Positions 17,144 to 26,686 of a stretch of DNA of 35,992 bases are shown piece by piece. Each line of letters starts with the position of its first letter. The first letter of the stretch is position 1. Source of the DNA: Hyphomicrobiales bacterium (lineage in GTDB: Bacteria > Pseudomonadota > Alphaproteobacteria > Rhizobiales > WTKA01); assembly GCA_011524605.1 (NCBI GenBank), contig WTKA01000060.1, forward strand, positions 7,415 through 43,406, in the 5' to 3' direction. The position numbers and the translations under genes were made by a program. The notes below the pieces were generated by a model that was given only the letters and a program-made list of their open reading frames with translations, did not search any database and had not been told where the DNA came from.

Positions 17144-17617
17144 ATGACTAGAGTTACCGTAGGTGACAAAGCACCAGAATTTAATTTGCCAGCAAATGGT
17201 GATAAGAATGTGACTTTATCAGCATTCTTAGGAAAATATATCGTCCTATATTTTTATCCAAAAGACGATACATCTGGTTGCACCAAACAAGCCATTGCTT
17301 TTACCGAACATAAAGATGCATTTGCCGCGGAAGATACTATCATTATCGGCATGTCCCCAGACACAGCTAAAAAACATGATAAATTCATAACCAAACATGA
17401 GCTAGACCTGATTTTAGCTTCAGATGAAGAGAAGCAAATCCTAGAGGCTTATGGCGTTTGGGTGGAAAAAAGCATGTATGGCAAAAAATATATGGGCGTT
17501 GAGCGCTCTACCTTCATTATTAGCCCTACTGGTGAAATTGCAGCGGAATGGCGCAAGGTAAAAGTGCCTGGTCACATAGAAAAAGTGCTTGAAAAAGTAA
17601 AAGAACTTAAAGCTTAG
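17144..17617 (+). CDS. bcp: Thioredoxin-dependent peroxiredoxin, Bcp/PrxQ type, one-Cys
   Basis: Reduces hydrogen peroxide and organic peroxides in the cytoplasm. It has 157 residues with a thioredoxin fold. The peroxidatic Cys46 lies in YPKDDTSGCTKQA (38-50), and the distal catalytic Arg is in GVERSTFII. Many Bcp proteins have a resolving Cys five residues later; here that position is Ile, and Cys46 is the only cysteine, so this is a one-Cys enzyme needing an external thiol. The second of two adjacent ATGs is chosen because CAGGAG is then six bases upstream rather than three. Confidence 0.93.
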   Translation: MTRVTVGDKAPEFNLPANGDKNVTLSAFLGKYIVLYFYPKDDTSGCTKQAIAFTEHKDAFAAEDTIIIGMSPDTAKKHDKFITKHELDLILASDEEKQILEAYGVWVEKSMYGKKYMGVERSTFIISPTGEIAAEWRKVKVPGHIEKVLEKVKELKA

Positions 17618-17620
17618 AGC

Positions 17621-17630
17621 CTAGTCTCAG
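17621..17630. repeat. Short MITE-end-like motif after bcp
   Basis: CTAGTCTCAG matches nine of ten bases of the MITE end CTAGGCTCAG, four bases after the bcp stop codon and preceded by TAGAGC. No interior of the element is recognisable. At this length a chance match is quite possible. Confidence 0.2.
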
Positions 17631-17767
17631 TATCTATTTCAAAAAATTTCGTTATTTTTCTATCAAAACTTCATGCTTAATGAAATATTAAAAAATTAGC
17701 TTTTGAATAAATATATTATGGCTTCACAGTTTAAATAAAAAATGTCATACTATATTAAAGATAATTA

Positions 17768-17887
17768 ATGGCGAAAAACATGTCTATTTGTGAAATGAAA
17801 CATAGCTTCTCTTCTCCCTACACATTAAGTGGGACTTTTTGCTATGGTGCACTACTGACATTATCACTTCTCCTTATCGGCCCCTAA
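17768..17887 (+). CDS. leuL: Leucine-rich leader peptide of leuA
   Basis: A 39-codon ORF, too short for ordinary gene calling, ending 82 bp before leuA. Its C-terminal end reads GALLTLSLLLIGP: six Leu codons within eight (17852-17875: cta, ctg, tta, ctt, ctc, ctt) followed by Ile. The six use five different synonymous codons, so it would sense the whole Leu-tRNA pool. A cluster of the regulated amino acid's codons just upstream of its biosynthesis gene, overlapping RNA hairpins, is the hallmark of an attenuation leader, known from comparative genomics for leu genes in proteobacteria. The start codon is uncertain (a second ATG lies four codons in). The gene symbol follows convention and is not proven here. 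Confidence 0.75.
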   Translation: MAKNMSICEMKHSFSSPYTLSGTFCYGALLTLSLLLIGP

Positions 17888-17960
17888 GTGATGGGCAGTC
17901 TAATATTTTGGGCGCACACTTAGGGGATGATTTCAACCATAGAAATTAGTCCGATATAGG
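17864..17960 (+). promoter_or_regulatory. leuA attenuator: competing RNA helices
   Basis: Three helices can be drawn. P1: TCACTT (17864-17869) with AAGTGA (17886-17891). P2: CCCCTAAGTG (17881-17890) with CACTTAGGGG (17917-17926), a perfect 10-bp stem. P3: CCTTATCGG (17872-17880) with CCGATATAGG (17951-17960), nine pairs and one bulge, which encloses P2 and would bury the AGG used as the leuA ribosome binding site. P1 excludes P2. The left arms of P1, P2 and P3 lie in the Leu-codon stretch or at the stop codon of the leader, where a stalled ribosome would mask them. No U-run follows P2, so control may act on translation or Rho rather than on an intrinsic terminator. Confidence 0.6.
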
Positions 17961-17969
17961 TTAAAAAAA

Positions 17970-19544
17970 ATGACAAATATAAACACATCTTCACAGAACA
18001 CAAAAATGCAAGATATTATAATTTTCGATACGACTTTGCGTGATGGCGAGCAATCTCCTGGCGCTACCATGACATTAGAAGAAAAGCTTCAAGTAGCGGA
18101 ACTTTTAGATGATATGGGTGTGAATATCATTGAAGCAGGCTTCCCAATTGCTTCTGAAGGAGACTTTGAAGCTGTATCAAAGATTGCAGAACGATCAAAA
18201 AATGCTGTCATTGCAGGTTTAGCACGTGCAATATCTGGGGATATTGACCGCGCTGGCGAAGCCGTCCGCAAAGCTGGACGCGGCCGCATTCATACTTTTG
18301 TTTCTACTTCTCCTATTCACTTGAAATATCAAATGAATAAAAGCGAAGATGAAGTCTTAGAGATTATTACAAAAACAGTCACTCAAGCTCGTAATTTAAT
18401 TGATGATGTTGAATGGTCGGCCATGGATGCTACAAGAACATCTTTGGAATATTTAACAAAAGCGGTAGATCGAGCAATAAAAGCAGGCGCAACAACGATT
18501 AATTTGCCTGACACTGTGGGCTATGCAACGCCCGATGAATATTGCAATATGTTCAAGGTCATTAGAGAAAATGTTACTGATTCTGACAAGGTTGTTTTTT
18601 CGACCCATTGTCACAATGATTTGGGTCTTGCTGTTGCAAATTCCCTTGCTGGCTTGCATGGCGGGGCAAGACAAATTGAGTGTACAATAAATGGCCTAGG
18701 CGAAAGAGCCGGCAATGCTGCATTAGAAGAAATTGTCATGGCGGTAAAAACGCGTAATGATATTTACAACATCCAAACGACTGTAGATGCAAAACAATTG
18801 ATGCGGGCTTCGAAACTTGTATCTGCCGTTTCGGCCTTTCCTGTGCAATATAATAAAGCGATTGTGGGTAAAAATGCTTTTGCCCATGAATCGGGTATTC
18901 ACCAAGATGGCATGCTAAAAGATGCATCAACTTATGAAATTATGACCCCTGAAAGCGTAGGTGTTCGCGAAACTTCTCTTGTTATGGGCAAGCATTCAGG
19001 ACGCCATGCTTTTAAAGACAAGCTTGCTGAGTTAGGTTATGAATTGGGCGACAACGCCTTTTTAGACGCCTTTAAACGCTTTAAAGATTTGGCTGATCGC
19101 AAAAAAAATGTTTATGACGAAGATATCGAAGCTTTAGTTGATCAAACAGGATCATCTGAAAGTGAAGCCATTTCTGTTGAAGCTTTAACAGTGATTGCAG
19201 GAACCGGCGGCATACAAAAAGCATCAATCACCTTGAATGTCGAAGGCGAGCATATTAGCAAAGAAGCGAGCGGCGACGGCCCTGTAGATAGCCTATTTAA
19301 TGCTATCAAGGAGATTGTTGGTGATACGCAACATCTTGTTCTCTATCAGGTTCATGCGGTTACTGCAGGAACAGATGCACAGGCCGAAGTCTCCGTTCGT
19401 CTTGAAGAAGATGGTAAAATTGCGACAGGACGAGCAGCCGATACAGACACTTTGGTTGCCTCAGCTCGTGCTTATATTAGCGCATTTAACAAGCTTAATG
19501 TTAAACGCAATAGACAAGCAGAAAATACGATTGCTGCTGAATAA
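17970..19544 (+). CDS. leuA: 2-isopropylmalate synthase
   Basis: Catalyses the first committed step of leucine synthesis: acetyl-CoA plus 2-oxoisovalerate to 2-isopropylmalate. It has 524 residues, the full long form. The catalytic TIM barrel begins with FDTTLRDGEQSPG (19-31); metal ligands include Asp20 and the His pair in STHCHNDLG (211-219), and GLGERAGNA follows. The HESGIHQDGMLKD motif marks the linker, and a C-terminal LeuA-dimer domain (about 400-510) holds the leucine feedback site. The ribosome binding site (AGG, nine bases upstream) lies inside the attenuator described at 17864-17960. It is followed after 26 bp by the FAD reductase gene, probably in the same transcript. Confidence 0.97.
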   Translation: MTNINTSSQNTKMQDIIIFDTTLRDGEQSPGATMTLEEKLQVAELLDDMGVNIIEAGFPIASEGDFEAVSKIAERSKNAVIAGLARAISGDIDRAGEAVRKAGRGRIHTFVSTSPIHLKYQMNKSEDEVLEIITKTVTQARNLIDDVEWSAMDATRTSLEYLTKAVDRAIKAGATTINLPDTVGYATPDEYCNMFKVIRENVTDSDKVVFSTHCHNDLGLAVANSLAGLHGGARQIECTINGLGERAGNAALEEIVMAVKTRNDIYNIQTTVDAKQLMRASKLVSAVSAFPVQYNKAIVGKNAFAHESGIHQDGMLKDASTYEIMTPESVGVRETSLVMGKHSGRHAFKDKLAELGYELGDNAFLDAFKRFKDLADRKKNVYDEDIEALVDQTGSSESEAISVEALTVIAGTGGIQKASITLNVEGEHISKEASGDGPVDSLFNAIKEIVGDTQHLVLYQVHAVTAGTDAQAEVSVRLEEDGKIATGRAADTDTLVASARAYISAFNKLNVKRNRQAENTIAAE

Positions 19545-19570
19545 AATACTTAAATAGACAAGGGAAGACC

Positions 19571-20806
19571 ATGAAGGGGACTATAGTGATTGGGGCGGGT
19601 CAAGCCGCTTGCGAAACCATCTTCACCCTTCGTGCTCAAGGCTATAACAAACCGATCACATTGATTGGTAAGGAGCGCTATCTCCCCTATCAAAGACCCC
19701 CCTTGTCTAAAGCCTATTTATTGGGTGATTATGATCAACAGCGATTATTTTTCAAAGCAGAAACGCTTTATGAGGATAAGCGAATTGATGTTCTGCTTGA
19801 TACTGAAGTGATAAACATAGACAGAGCAGCAAACCAGATCCAGCTCGGTGACGGAACATATATGGCTTATGAAAATCTTGTTATCGCAACAGGATCAAGA
19901 CCAAGACCTTTACCCATGGAAAATGGGGACAAATCGAACCTCTTCACGATTCGTAGCTTAGATGACATTGCACATATTAAGCCTTATATGCAGGCTGATA
20001 AAAAAGTTGTTATCGTTGGTGGCGGTTATATCGGCTTAGAATTTGCGTCAGTTGCACGTAAGTTTGGGTTAAAAGTAACATTAATTGAAAGAATGCCCCG
20101 AATATTAGCGCGTGTTGCTCGCCCAGAAACAGCAAAAACACTGCATGATACTCATCTTTCTCACGGCGTGGATATTCTCACAGATGTTGGTATTTCCAAC
20201 TTAAATGCAGTGGATGACAAAATAACGAGCGTCACTTTAACAAATGAGCAGGAATATGAGTGTGACTTTGTTGTTGTTGGCATTGGTGCCCTTGCTAATG
20301 ATGAATTAGCAAAAGAGGCTGGACTGGAAGTTAACAATGGTATTATCGTCAATGAGCAATGCCAAACATCTGATCCATCGATTTATGCAGCGGGGGATGT
20401 CACTCATTTTACCCATAATCGCTATGGCTCAATCAGGTTAGAATCAGTTGGCAACGCAATTGCGCAAGGTCAAATTGCTGCCAAAGCCATCTTAGGAGAT
20501 GAAAAAGCTTGCTATAATGCCATGCCTTGGTTCTGGTCTGATCAGTATGATGTAAAAATGCAATCTGTTGGGCTTGTGATGCATGATGATGTTGAAGTGA
20601 TCACACGCATTGGCGAGCGCAAAAATAGTTTTTCATACTGGGTATATGATAAAAACGGCCTTTTAAGCGTTGAAGCGATTAATGATGCAAAGGCTTATCT
20701 TATGGCTAAGCGCTGGTTAGAGGCTGGTCTTTCGCCTAATAAAAGTGAAATTGCTGATACACAAAGCAATCTAAAAAATATTACAACATCGCCAATCATG
20801 CTTTAG
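19571..20806 (+). CDS. FAD-dependent NAD(P)H:ferredoxin/rubredoxin-type reductase
   Basis: A 411-residue two-dinucleotide-fold flavoprotein. The FAD site GAGQAA (8-13) is followed by PYQRPPLSKAYL (39-50), a signature of the ferredoxin reductases of dioxygenase and P450 systems, then ATGSRPR (106-112). The NAD(P) site is VIVGGGYIGLE (147-157), and AAGDVT closes the second FAD segment. A C-terminal reductase domain follows (about 325-400). The electron acceptor, a [2Fe-2S] ferredoxin, is not encoded in the window. Spacing to leuA suggests cotranscription without an obvious metabolic link. An AIF-like or nitrite-reductase-like role cannot be excluded. Confidence 0.85.
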   Translation: MKGTIVIGAGQAACETIFTLRAQGYNKPITLIGKERYLPYQRPPLSKAYLLGDYDQQRLFFKAETLYEDKRIDVLLDTEVINIDRAANQIQLGDGTYMAYENLVIATGSRPRPLPMENGDKSNLFTIRSLDDIAHIKPYMQADKKVVIVGGGYIGLEFASVARKFGLKVTLIERMPRILARVARPETAKTLHDTHLSHGVDILTDVGISNLNAVDDKITSVTLTNEQEYECDFVVVGIGALANDELAKEAGLEVNNGIIVNEQCQTSDPSIYAAGDVTHFTHNRYGSIRLESVGNAIAQGQIAAKAILGDEKACYNAMPWFWSDQYDVKMQSVGLVMHDDVEVITRIGERKNSFSYWVYDKNGLLSVEAINDAKAYLMAKRWLEAGLSPNKSEIADTQSNLKNITTSPIML

Positions 20807-20892
20807 ATTTATACTAAAATGACAATAAAACCTTCAAAATGTCGTAATTAAGGCATATATTCCTTAGTAATTTTATATATATGAGGGTTATT

Positions 20893-22224
20893 ATGTCTAA
20901 TAATCAAGAGCATACAGATACAAATCAATCCCTTACTATTAATACTGATTCCAGCTCAGTTGAGCAAAGCAAACAAGAGCCTGAGATTATTCCACCCCGA
21001 AAAACAATTATCGAAAAAAGAAAATCAGGCGGCGGCTTTTGGAAAATGCTAACAATAATCGCCCTATGCTTCGTACTAACTTCTGTTGGCAGCAGTTTTT
21101 ATGCTAGCTATAAAAGAGATGCTGAATATAGCCTATCAACACATATTGATCGTACCGCTATGAAGCTTTTTAGTGATCGTCAACTAGAAGATAATGAAGT
21201 CGCTCTGATTTTAAAGTCTCAGGATGGAAAGCTACTAAAACTAGTCGTAGAAAAAAATGAAGCGGATCAATTTATCAACCAATCACTGAAAGATTTAGAA
21301 GAGCAGCGTGCTCTTATTAAACAGCAAATTAGCGATGATGTGAAAAACATGTTTTCCCTCGCTTTTGCTGACCAACAAGAAGATATTGAAAAATATGCCG
21401 ATTGGTTTTTTGAATGGAAGCGTTCCTATATCATTTTGAAAGAAACACTAACCTCAACTGCAACGCATATTGTGGAAGTTGGAGAAGTTGAAACGCTCAA
21501 TGTTGCTGTTGAACGTGATCTAAAAAACTATTTCATGACCCATTATCAAGCCCGGGTTCTCAAACCAGAGCTACGCGACCCTGTGATTACAGCTGCCTTT
21601 CAGAAAATAGCCGAACGCGCCCACAACAGCTACCGTTCAATGGTAGCGCAAAATGATTTGAAATTACAGCTTTTCTTACAACGCCACACAAATCACTTGC
21701 AAGAAATCAGCCTATCAAAAACAGAGCAAGCGATTATGATTGATTGGGATGCACAAAAATGGAAAGCTCCCTCTTATTTGCTTGAAGATCGGGCTATGGA
21801 TGCCGTGCAAGGGTTTGGCATTATTGCCGTTTCAGGTGTGGCAGGTAGAGCAACATTAGCACCAGTAATACGGGCGGCATCCTCTAGAGCTATTGGTGCT
21901 TTATCCACACGATTTGCTTCTGCAATTAGCACAGAGGTTATTTTTGGTGCTAAAGGCGCTGTTGGCGGCAGTGCCGTCAACCCTGGTGGTGGCACAATCA
22001 TTGGGGCCATTTTGGGCGTCGGCATTGGATTATTCGTTGATTATCTCGTTAATGAAGCACAAGAGAGCATCAAAAGAGATGATTTTGTCAAAGCAAATAC
22101 ACAAGCCTTAGAAGCAACGAAAGCGCTTTGGGAAAATAAACTTTCTGAGGGCTTGCATAATGCGGTGGATATCTGGTTTGATGATACAAGGATTGCCATT
22201 GTCAAAAGCCAAACAGAAACATAA
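20893..22224 (+). CDS. Unrecognised single-pass membrane protein with Gly-rich C-terminal segment
   Basis: I do not recognise this 443-residue protein. A polar, probably disordered N-terminus (1-48) precedes one membrane helix (about 52-70) and a helical, charged periplasmic region of some 220 residues. Next comes an amphipathic, Ala/Gly-rich part (about 305-395) ending in a glycine-zipper-like hydrophobic stretch (GGGTIIGAILGVGIGLFVDYL) and a final charged helix. The start at 20893 is chosen because GAGGG lies five bases upstream; the ATG at 20881 overlaps that site. It is 21 bp upstream of the cytochrome c' gene, so the two are probably cotranscribed. A membrane-associating or pore-like C-terminus is possible, but no function can be assigned. 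Confidence 0.8.
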   Translation: MSNNQEHTDTNQSLTINTDSSSVEQSKQEPEIIPPRKTIIEKRKSGGGFWKMLTIIALCFVLTSVGSSFYASYKRDAEYSLSTHIDRTAMKLFSDRQLEDNEVALILKSQDGKLLKLVVEKNEADQFINQSLKDLEEQRALIKQQISDDVKNMFSLAFADQQEDIEKYADWFFEWKRSYIILKETLTSTATHIVEVGEVETLNVAVERDLKNYFMTHYQARVLKPELRDPVITAAFQKIAERAHNSYRSMVAQNDLKLQLFLQRHTNHLQEISLSKTEQAIMIDWDAQKWKAPSYLLEDRAMDAVQGFGIIAVSGVAGRATLAPVIRAASSRAIGALSTRFASAISTEVIFGAKGAVGGSAVNPGGGTIIGAILGVGIGLFVDYLVNEAQESIKRDDFVKANTQALEATKALWENKLSEGLHNAVDIWFDDTRIAIVKSQTET

Positions 22225-22245
22225 CTTTTAAAATAGGAGCATAGA

Positions 22246-22707
22246 ATGATTTTTAAAGCACTGAAAACAGTCGCAATTATAAGTGTATTATCCCTTTCAA
22301 ACCTCAGTGCAATCGCTCATGACGGTGTTGAAATGGGCAGTGAAATGTCAGCACGCCACTATGTCATGAAGTCAGTCGCTTCTGCTGCATCTGTCGCAGT
22401 TCCCATGTTGAAGGGAGGAGAATTTGATAAAAATGCAGCGACTTTAGCAGCTGCGAGTATGGCTGCAGCCGGCAATGCTTTTCCCTATTTATTCACAAAT
22501 GAAGATGCAGGCTCTGAAGGCACAAAAGCAAGCGCAAATATTTGGTCTGATAAAGCAGGGTTTGATTCTATTTCATTACAAATGGCAAATGCGGGTCATG
22601 ACGCTTATGTGGCCGCAAAAGCAGGTGATGAAGAAGGGTTTAAAGCTGCATTTGGTCAAGCGATGAAAACTTGCCGTGCTTGTCACTCTAAATATCGTGA
22701 GAAATAA
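22246..22707 (+). CDS. cycP: Cytochrome c' (class II c-type cytochrome)
   Basis: A 153-residue periplasmic haem protein. The signal peptide covers about residues 1-24 (AIA-HDG). The single haem site, CRACH, is near the C-terminus (143-147), as in class II cytochromes, which are four-helix bundles. Family members carry a five-coordinate haem that binds NO or CO, and several protect against nitric oxide. The ribosome binding site AGGAGC is well placed. It lies between an unrecognised membrane protein and a diheme cytochrome, with short gaps, in a probable three-gene operon. The gene symbol follows family convention. Confidence 0.85.
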   Translation: MIFKALKTVAIISVLSLSNLSAIAHDGVEMGSEMSARHYVMKSVASAASVAVPMLKGGEFDKNAATLAAASMAAAGNAFPYLFTNEDAGSEGTKASANIWSDKAGFDSISLQMANAGHDAYVAAKAGDEEGFKAAFGQAMKTCRACHSKYREK

Positions 22708-22734
22708 TAATAAATATAAAGGCTAAAAGATCGT

Positions 22735-23640
22735 ATGAAAAAAGCATTTTTACATTATTTGATTTCCTCATGCTTTTTATTAGCCTGTTGTATAACGCTT
22801 ATAGTTTGGCCTTGGCGCAGCATTTCAGAAAAAGATTTTGAAGGGCTAAAAGCGAATATTGAAAATGGAGCTTATATTTATAATGCAGCTGGCTGCCATT
22901 CGTGCCATTTAGATGAAAATAAGAGCGAAGACCCACATTTACTCGCTGGCGGCCATATTTTAAAATCTGATTTTGGCAACTTCATAGTCCCCAACATCTC
23001 CCCACACCCGATAGCAGGCATTGGTAATTGGACAAGGTTAGAATTTGCAACAGCACTTGTTGATGGCGTCTCCCCGAAGGGACAGCATTACTACCCCGCT
23101 TTTCCCTATACGTCTTATGCCCAAATGAGTAAGCAAGATATTGTGGATCTATTTGCCTATATCAAAACTTTGCCTGAAATTTCCACGCCTACCCCCTCCT
23201 CTGATATTAAGTTCCCATTCAATATCCGCTTAGGATTAGGGCCATGGAAATTATTTTTCCATTCTAAACAAGGTCGAAATAGTGGCTTGAATAATGAGAT
23301 TAGCTTAGAGCGTGGCGCTTATATTGTTGAAGCTTTAGCTCATTGCGGAGAATGCCATACACCACGGAGTGTAAACGGATCGCTTATTCATAATAAAGCC
23401 TATTCAGGCGTAAATTCTGCACAGGGAAGAGGCGCAATCCCTAATATCACTCCCCACGAGAATGGCATTGGTTCTTGGAGTGAAGAAGAGATTGTAGAAT
23501 ATCTAGCTTCTGGATTTACACCAGAATTTGACTCAGCAGGAGGCAATATGGCTTCAGTTATTGAGAAAACATCTAAACTGACTGAAGAAGATATAAAATC
23601 CATCGCCCTTTATTTAAAGTCATTACGCCCCCTGCCCTAG
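22735..23640 (+). CDS. Membrane-anchored diheme cytochrome c
   Basis: A 301-residue protein with an uncleaved or lipoprotein-like N-terminal hydrophobic helix (about 7-26) and two cytochrome c domains, each with one haem site: CHSCH (54-58) and CGECH (204-208). Both carry downstream 'NISPH'/'NITPH' segments and 'FPYTSYAQMSKQDI'-like stretches found in the cytochrome subunits of membrane alcohol, aldehyde or gluconate dehydrogenases, which usually have three haems; here there are two. No dehydrogenase subunit adjoins it. It follows the cytochrome c' gene by 27 bp, so a shared electron-transfer task is likely. The donor is unknown. Confidence 0.85.
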   Translation: MKKAFLHYLISSCFLLACCITLIVWPWRSISEKDFEGLKANIENGAYIYNAAGCHSCHLDENKSEDPHLLAGGHILKSDFGNFIVPNISPHPIAGIGNWTRLEFATALVDGVSPKGQHYYPAFPYTSYAQMSKQDIVDLFAYIKTLPEISTPTPSSDIKFPFNIRLGLGPWKLFFHSKQGRNSGLNNEISLERGAYIVEALAHCGECHTPRSVNGSLIHNKAYSGVNSAQGRGAIPNITPHENGIGSWSEEEIVEYLASGFTPEFDSAGGNMASVIEKTSKLTEEDIKSIALYLKSLRPLP

Positions 23641-23656
23641 GTAATTTTCATTACAC

Positions 23657-23690
23657 TTTACAACTATATCTTAAATTGTAAAATTTTTTA
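23657..23690 (+). terminator. AT-rich terminator of the cytochrome operon
   Basis: TTTACAA (23657-23663) pairs with TTGTAAA (23676-23682), followed by a T-rich run, 17 bp after the diheme cytochrome stop codon. The stem has only two GC positions, so it is weak as an intrinsic terminator. Confidence 0.5.
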
Positions 23691-23952
23691 TTAAGTTATA
23701 TTATAAATCGATACTAACTAATTTATATCGCCTTAAGGGGGAGTTGAACTAAGGGTGGAAACTCGGTTTTCAATCAACAAGAGCCAAGACTCTCTTCAAT
23801 AATTGAGTTCATATCTTAAATCATCAAAGCTATATTTAAGCAGAGCGAAAATTTTTCAGATTCTCTAATTGGGATATAATAATTAATACAATTTTTATAA
23901 CTTTCCTTTTATTTCTGAACAGCCAAATCCAATTCAATTCTTAGGGGTAATT
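23691..23952 (+). other. Gene-free leader region before the solute-binding protein gene
   Basis: No ORF is credible here. Several short inverted repeats cluster at 23740-23812 (GAGTT/AACTC, AGAG/CTCT, CAAT/ATTG), which could be a structured RNA, but I match it to no known riboswitch class. A TATAAT at 23875-23880 is a possible -10 element, without a convincing -35. Confidence 0.3.
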
Positions 23953-25224
23953 ATGGTCTATAAGCTAAAAAAAAATATTATTACAATCATCTTAGTGATC
24001 TTATCAACGCAAATAGCCAATGCCAAAACTATTAAAATATTAGCAACATCAAATTGGGTTAGTGAAGCTGAATTAGAGCTTAGCAAAAAATTTGAAGAAG
24101 AAACGGGTATAAAGGTCGAATATGAGCTGATAAAAGCAAGTGACTATCGCGATACCCTCACTTACTATTTAAACGTCGGAGACACTCCTGATATATTTAT
24201 GGGACAAAGCGGGTATAGTGATCTTCTTTCCTATGATATTAAAGAGACAGCACTTGATTTAAGCAACCAAAAATGGGCTTCTAGACTTGATCCATTAGTT
24301 GCTGAAACTTCAAGTCTAGATGGCACATTGTATGGGCTTACCTATTCCAATATTTCAGGATCCACAAGAGCGATAAATTATAATAAAACACTTTTTAAAA
24401 AATATAATGTAGATGCGCCAAAGTCTTTTAAAGAGTTAAAAAAAGCATGCGCAATATTTAATAAAGCTGGTATTCAACCAATTTACCAACCCTTTGCCGA
24501 CGTTTGGCATCAAGTATTAATGTTTGCTGAATTAGGTCCAAACTATGCAGCGAAAACACCTGATCTTGCTAAAACACTCAATCAGAACAAAGCAACATTT
24601 CTAGAAAATCAGGCGATGCTGAAAGCATTATACCAGATTGTTGATCTTTACAAAGCGGACTGCTTTGGGAAAACAGCATTAACGGATAGTAATGCGGATT
24701 TACCTAAAGCCTTTGCACAAGGTGATGTTGCGATGGCTTTTACCACCATAACATTTTATAACTCTTTGAAACAGCTAGATGCTAATTTTGATATTAATAG
24801 CATTGGGCTTTTTACGCATCCCCTAGGCGATAATAAACATCTCGGCATCAACCCTGCAGGACCAACAAAATTTGTCTATGCATATGGAGAAAATCAAAAA
24901 GAGGCGTTGCACTATCTTGATTTTTTGACTTCTAAAAATAATATGGAAACTGTTCTATCTCATCCAAAGGGCAAAAAAAGCTTGCCTCTTATAAATATTA
25001 AGCCCAATTTCCCGCAATATGTTATCGATTTTTTAGATGAATATCGTGAAAAAAATGGGATTGTTTTGCAAACAGCAATTAATTATATCAATCCACAATG
25101 GATGGATATTGGCGCTGATATATCTAAGATGGTTCAAGGCAATATTACGCCAGAAACAGTGTTAAGAAATATAGATATTCGCCGCGCTACCGCGGCCATA
25201 GAAGCTGGCGATCCTGCATGGTAA
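23953..25224 (+). CDS. Orphan extracellular solute-binding protein, family 1 (sugar type)
   Basis: A 423-residue periplasmic binding protein with a signal peptide (about 1-24, cleavage at ANA-K). The fold is that of carbohydrate-binding ABC components: ATSNWVSEAELELSKKFEEETG pattern at the first strand-helix, GDTPDIFMG (ligand-domain edge), AINYNKTLFKKY, and AFAQGDVAMAFTT near the middle. The sugar cannot be predicted. No permease or ATPase genes lie on either side, so it either works with a transporter elsewhere or serves as a sensor. AGGGG lies six bases upstream of the ATG. The very AT-rich, Lys-rich coding sequence differs little from neighbours, so there is no clear sign of transfer. Confidence 0.85.
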   Translation: MVYKLKKNIITIILVILSTQIANAKTIKILATSNWVSEAELELSKKFEEETGIKVEYELIKASDYRDTLTYYLNVGDTPDIFMGQSGYSDLLSYDIKETALDLSNQKWASRLDPLVAETSSLDGTLYGLTYSNISGSTRAINYNKTLFKKYNVDAPKSFKELKKACAIFNKAGIQPIYQPFADVWHQVLMFAELGPNYAAKTPDLAKTLNQNKATFLENQAMLKALYQIVDLYKADCFGKTALTDSNADLPKAFAQGDVAMAFTTITFYNSLKQLDANFDINSIGLFTHPLGDNKHLGINPAGPTKFVYAYGENQKEALHYLDFLTSKNNMETVLSHPKGKKSLPLINIKPNFPQYVIDFLDEYREKNGIVLQTAINYINPQWMDIGADISKMVQGNITPETVLRNIDIRRATAAIEAGDPAW

Positions 25225-25302
25225 TTATTTTGGCAATTTATTTACTCTCACATCAGCAATCTTTGTGAAAGAAATAGTCGCAAAAAAGACGATAGTTTTT
25301 AT

Positions 25303-25341
25303 AAAAAAATAGCGAGATAAGACAATTTTCTAATCTCGCTA
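25303..25341 (-). terminator. Strong rho-independent terminator of the aspartate aminotransferase gene
   Basis: TAGCGAGAT (25310-25318) and ATCTCGCTA (25333-25341) form a perfect 9-bp stem. On the minus strand it is followed by TTTTTTTAT, 35 bp beyond the aminotransferase stop. The plus-strand binding protein gene also ends toward it, but no T-run follows in that direction. Confidence 0.85.
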
Positions 25342-25375
25342 CTTGTAATTCTGGGAAATCAAAATACAAAAAACA

Positions 25376-26581
<1,206 letters not shown>

Positions 26582-26686
26582 TTACTCCTGCTTTTTTATA
26601 TTCATGTTGATGCTTATAAGACTTTGCTTGCTAAATGCAATATTTCATAGCAAAAAAGGGAGGATTATCTTTGGAAGAGCCTTCTC

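Noticed and set aside
23740-23812. Clustered short inverted repeats as a riboswitch before the binding protein gene
   Set aside because: No conserved core of any riboswitch class I know could be matched; kept only as a structured gene-free region.
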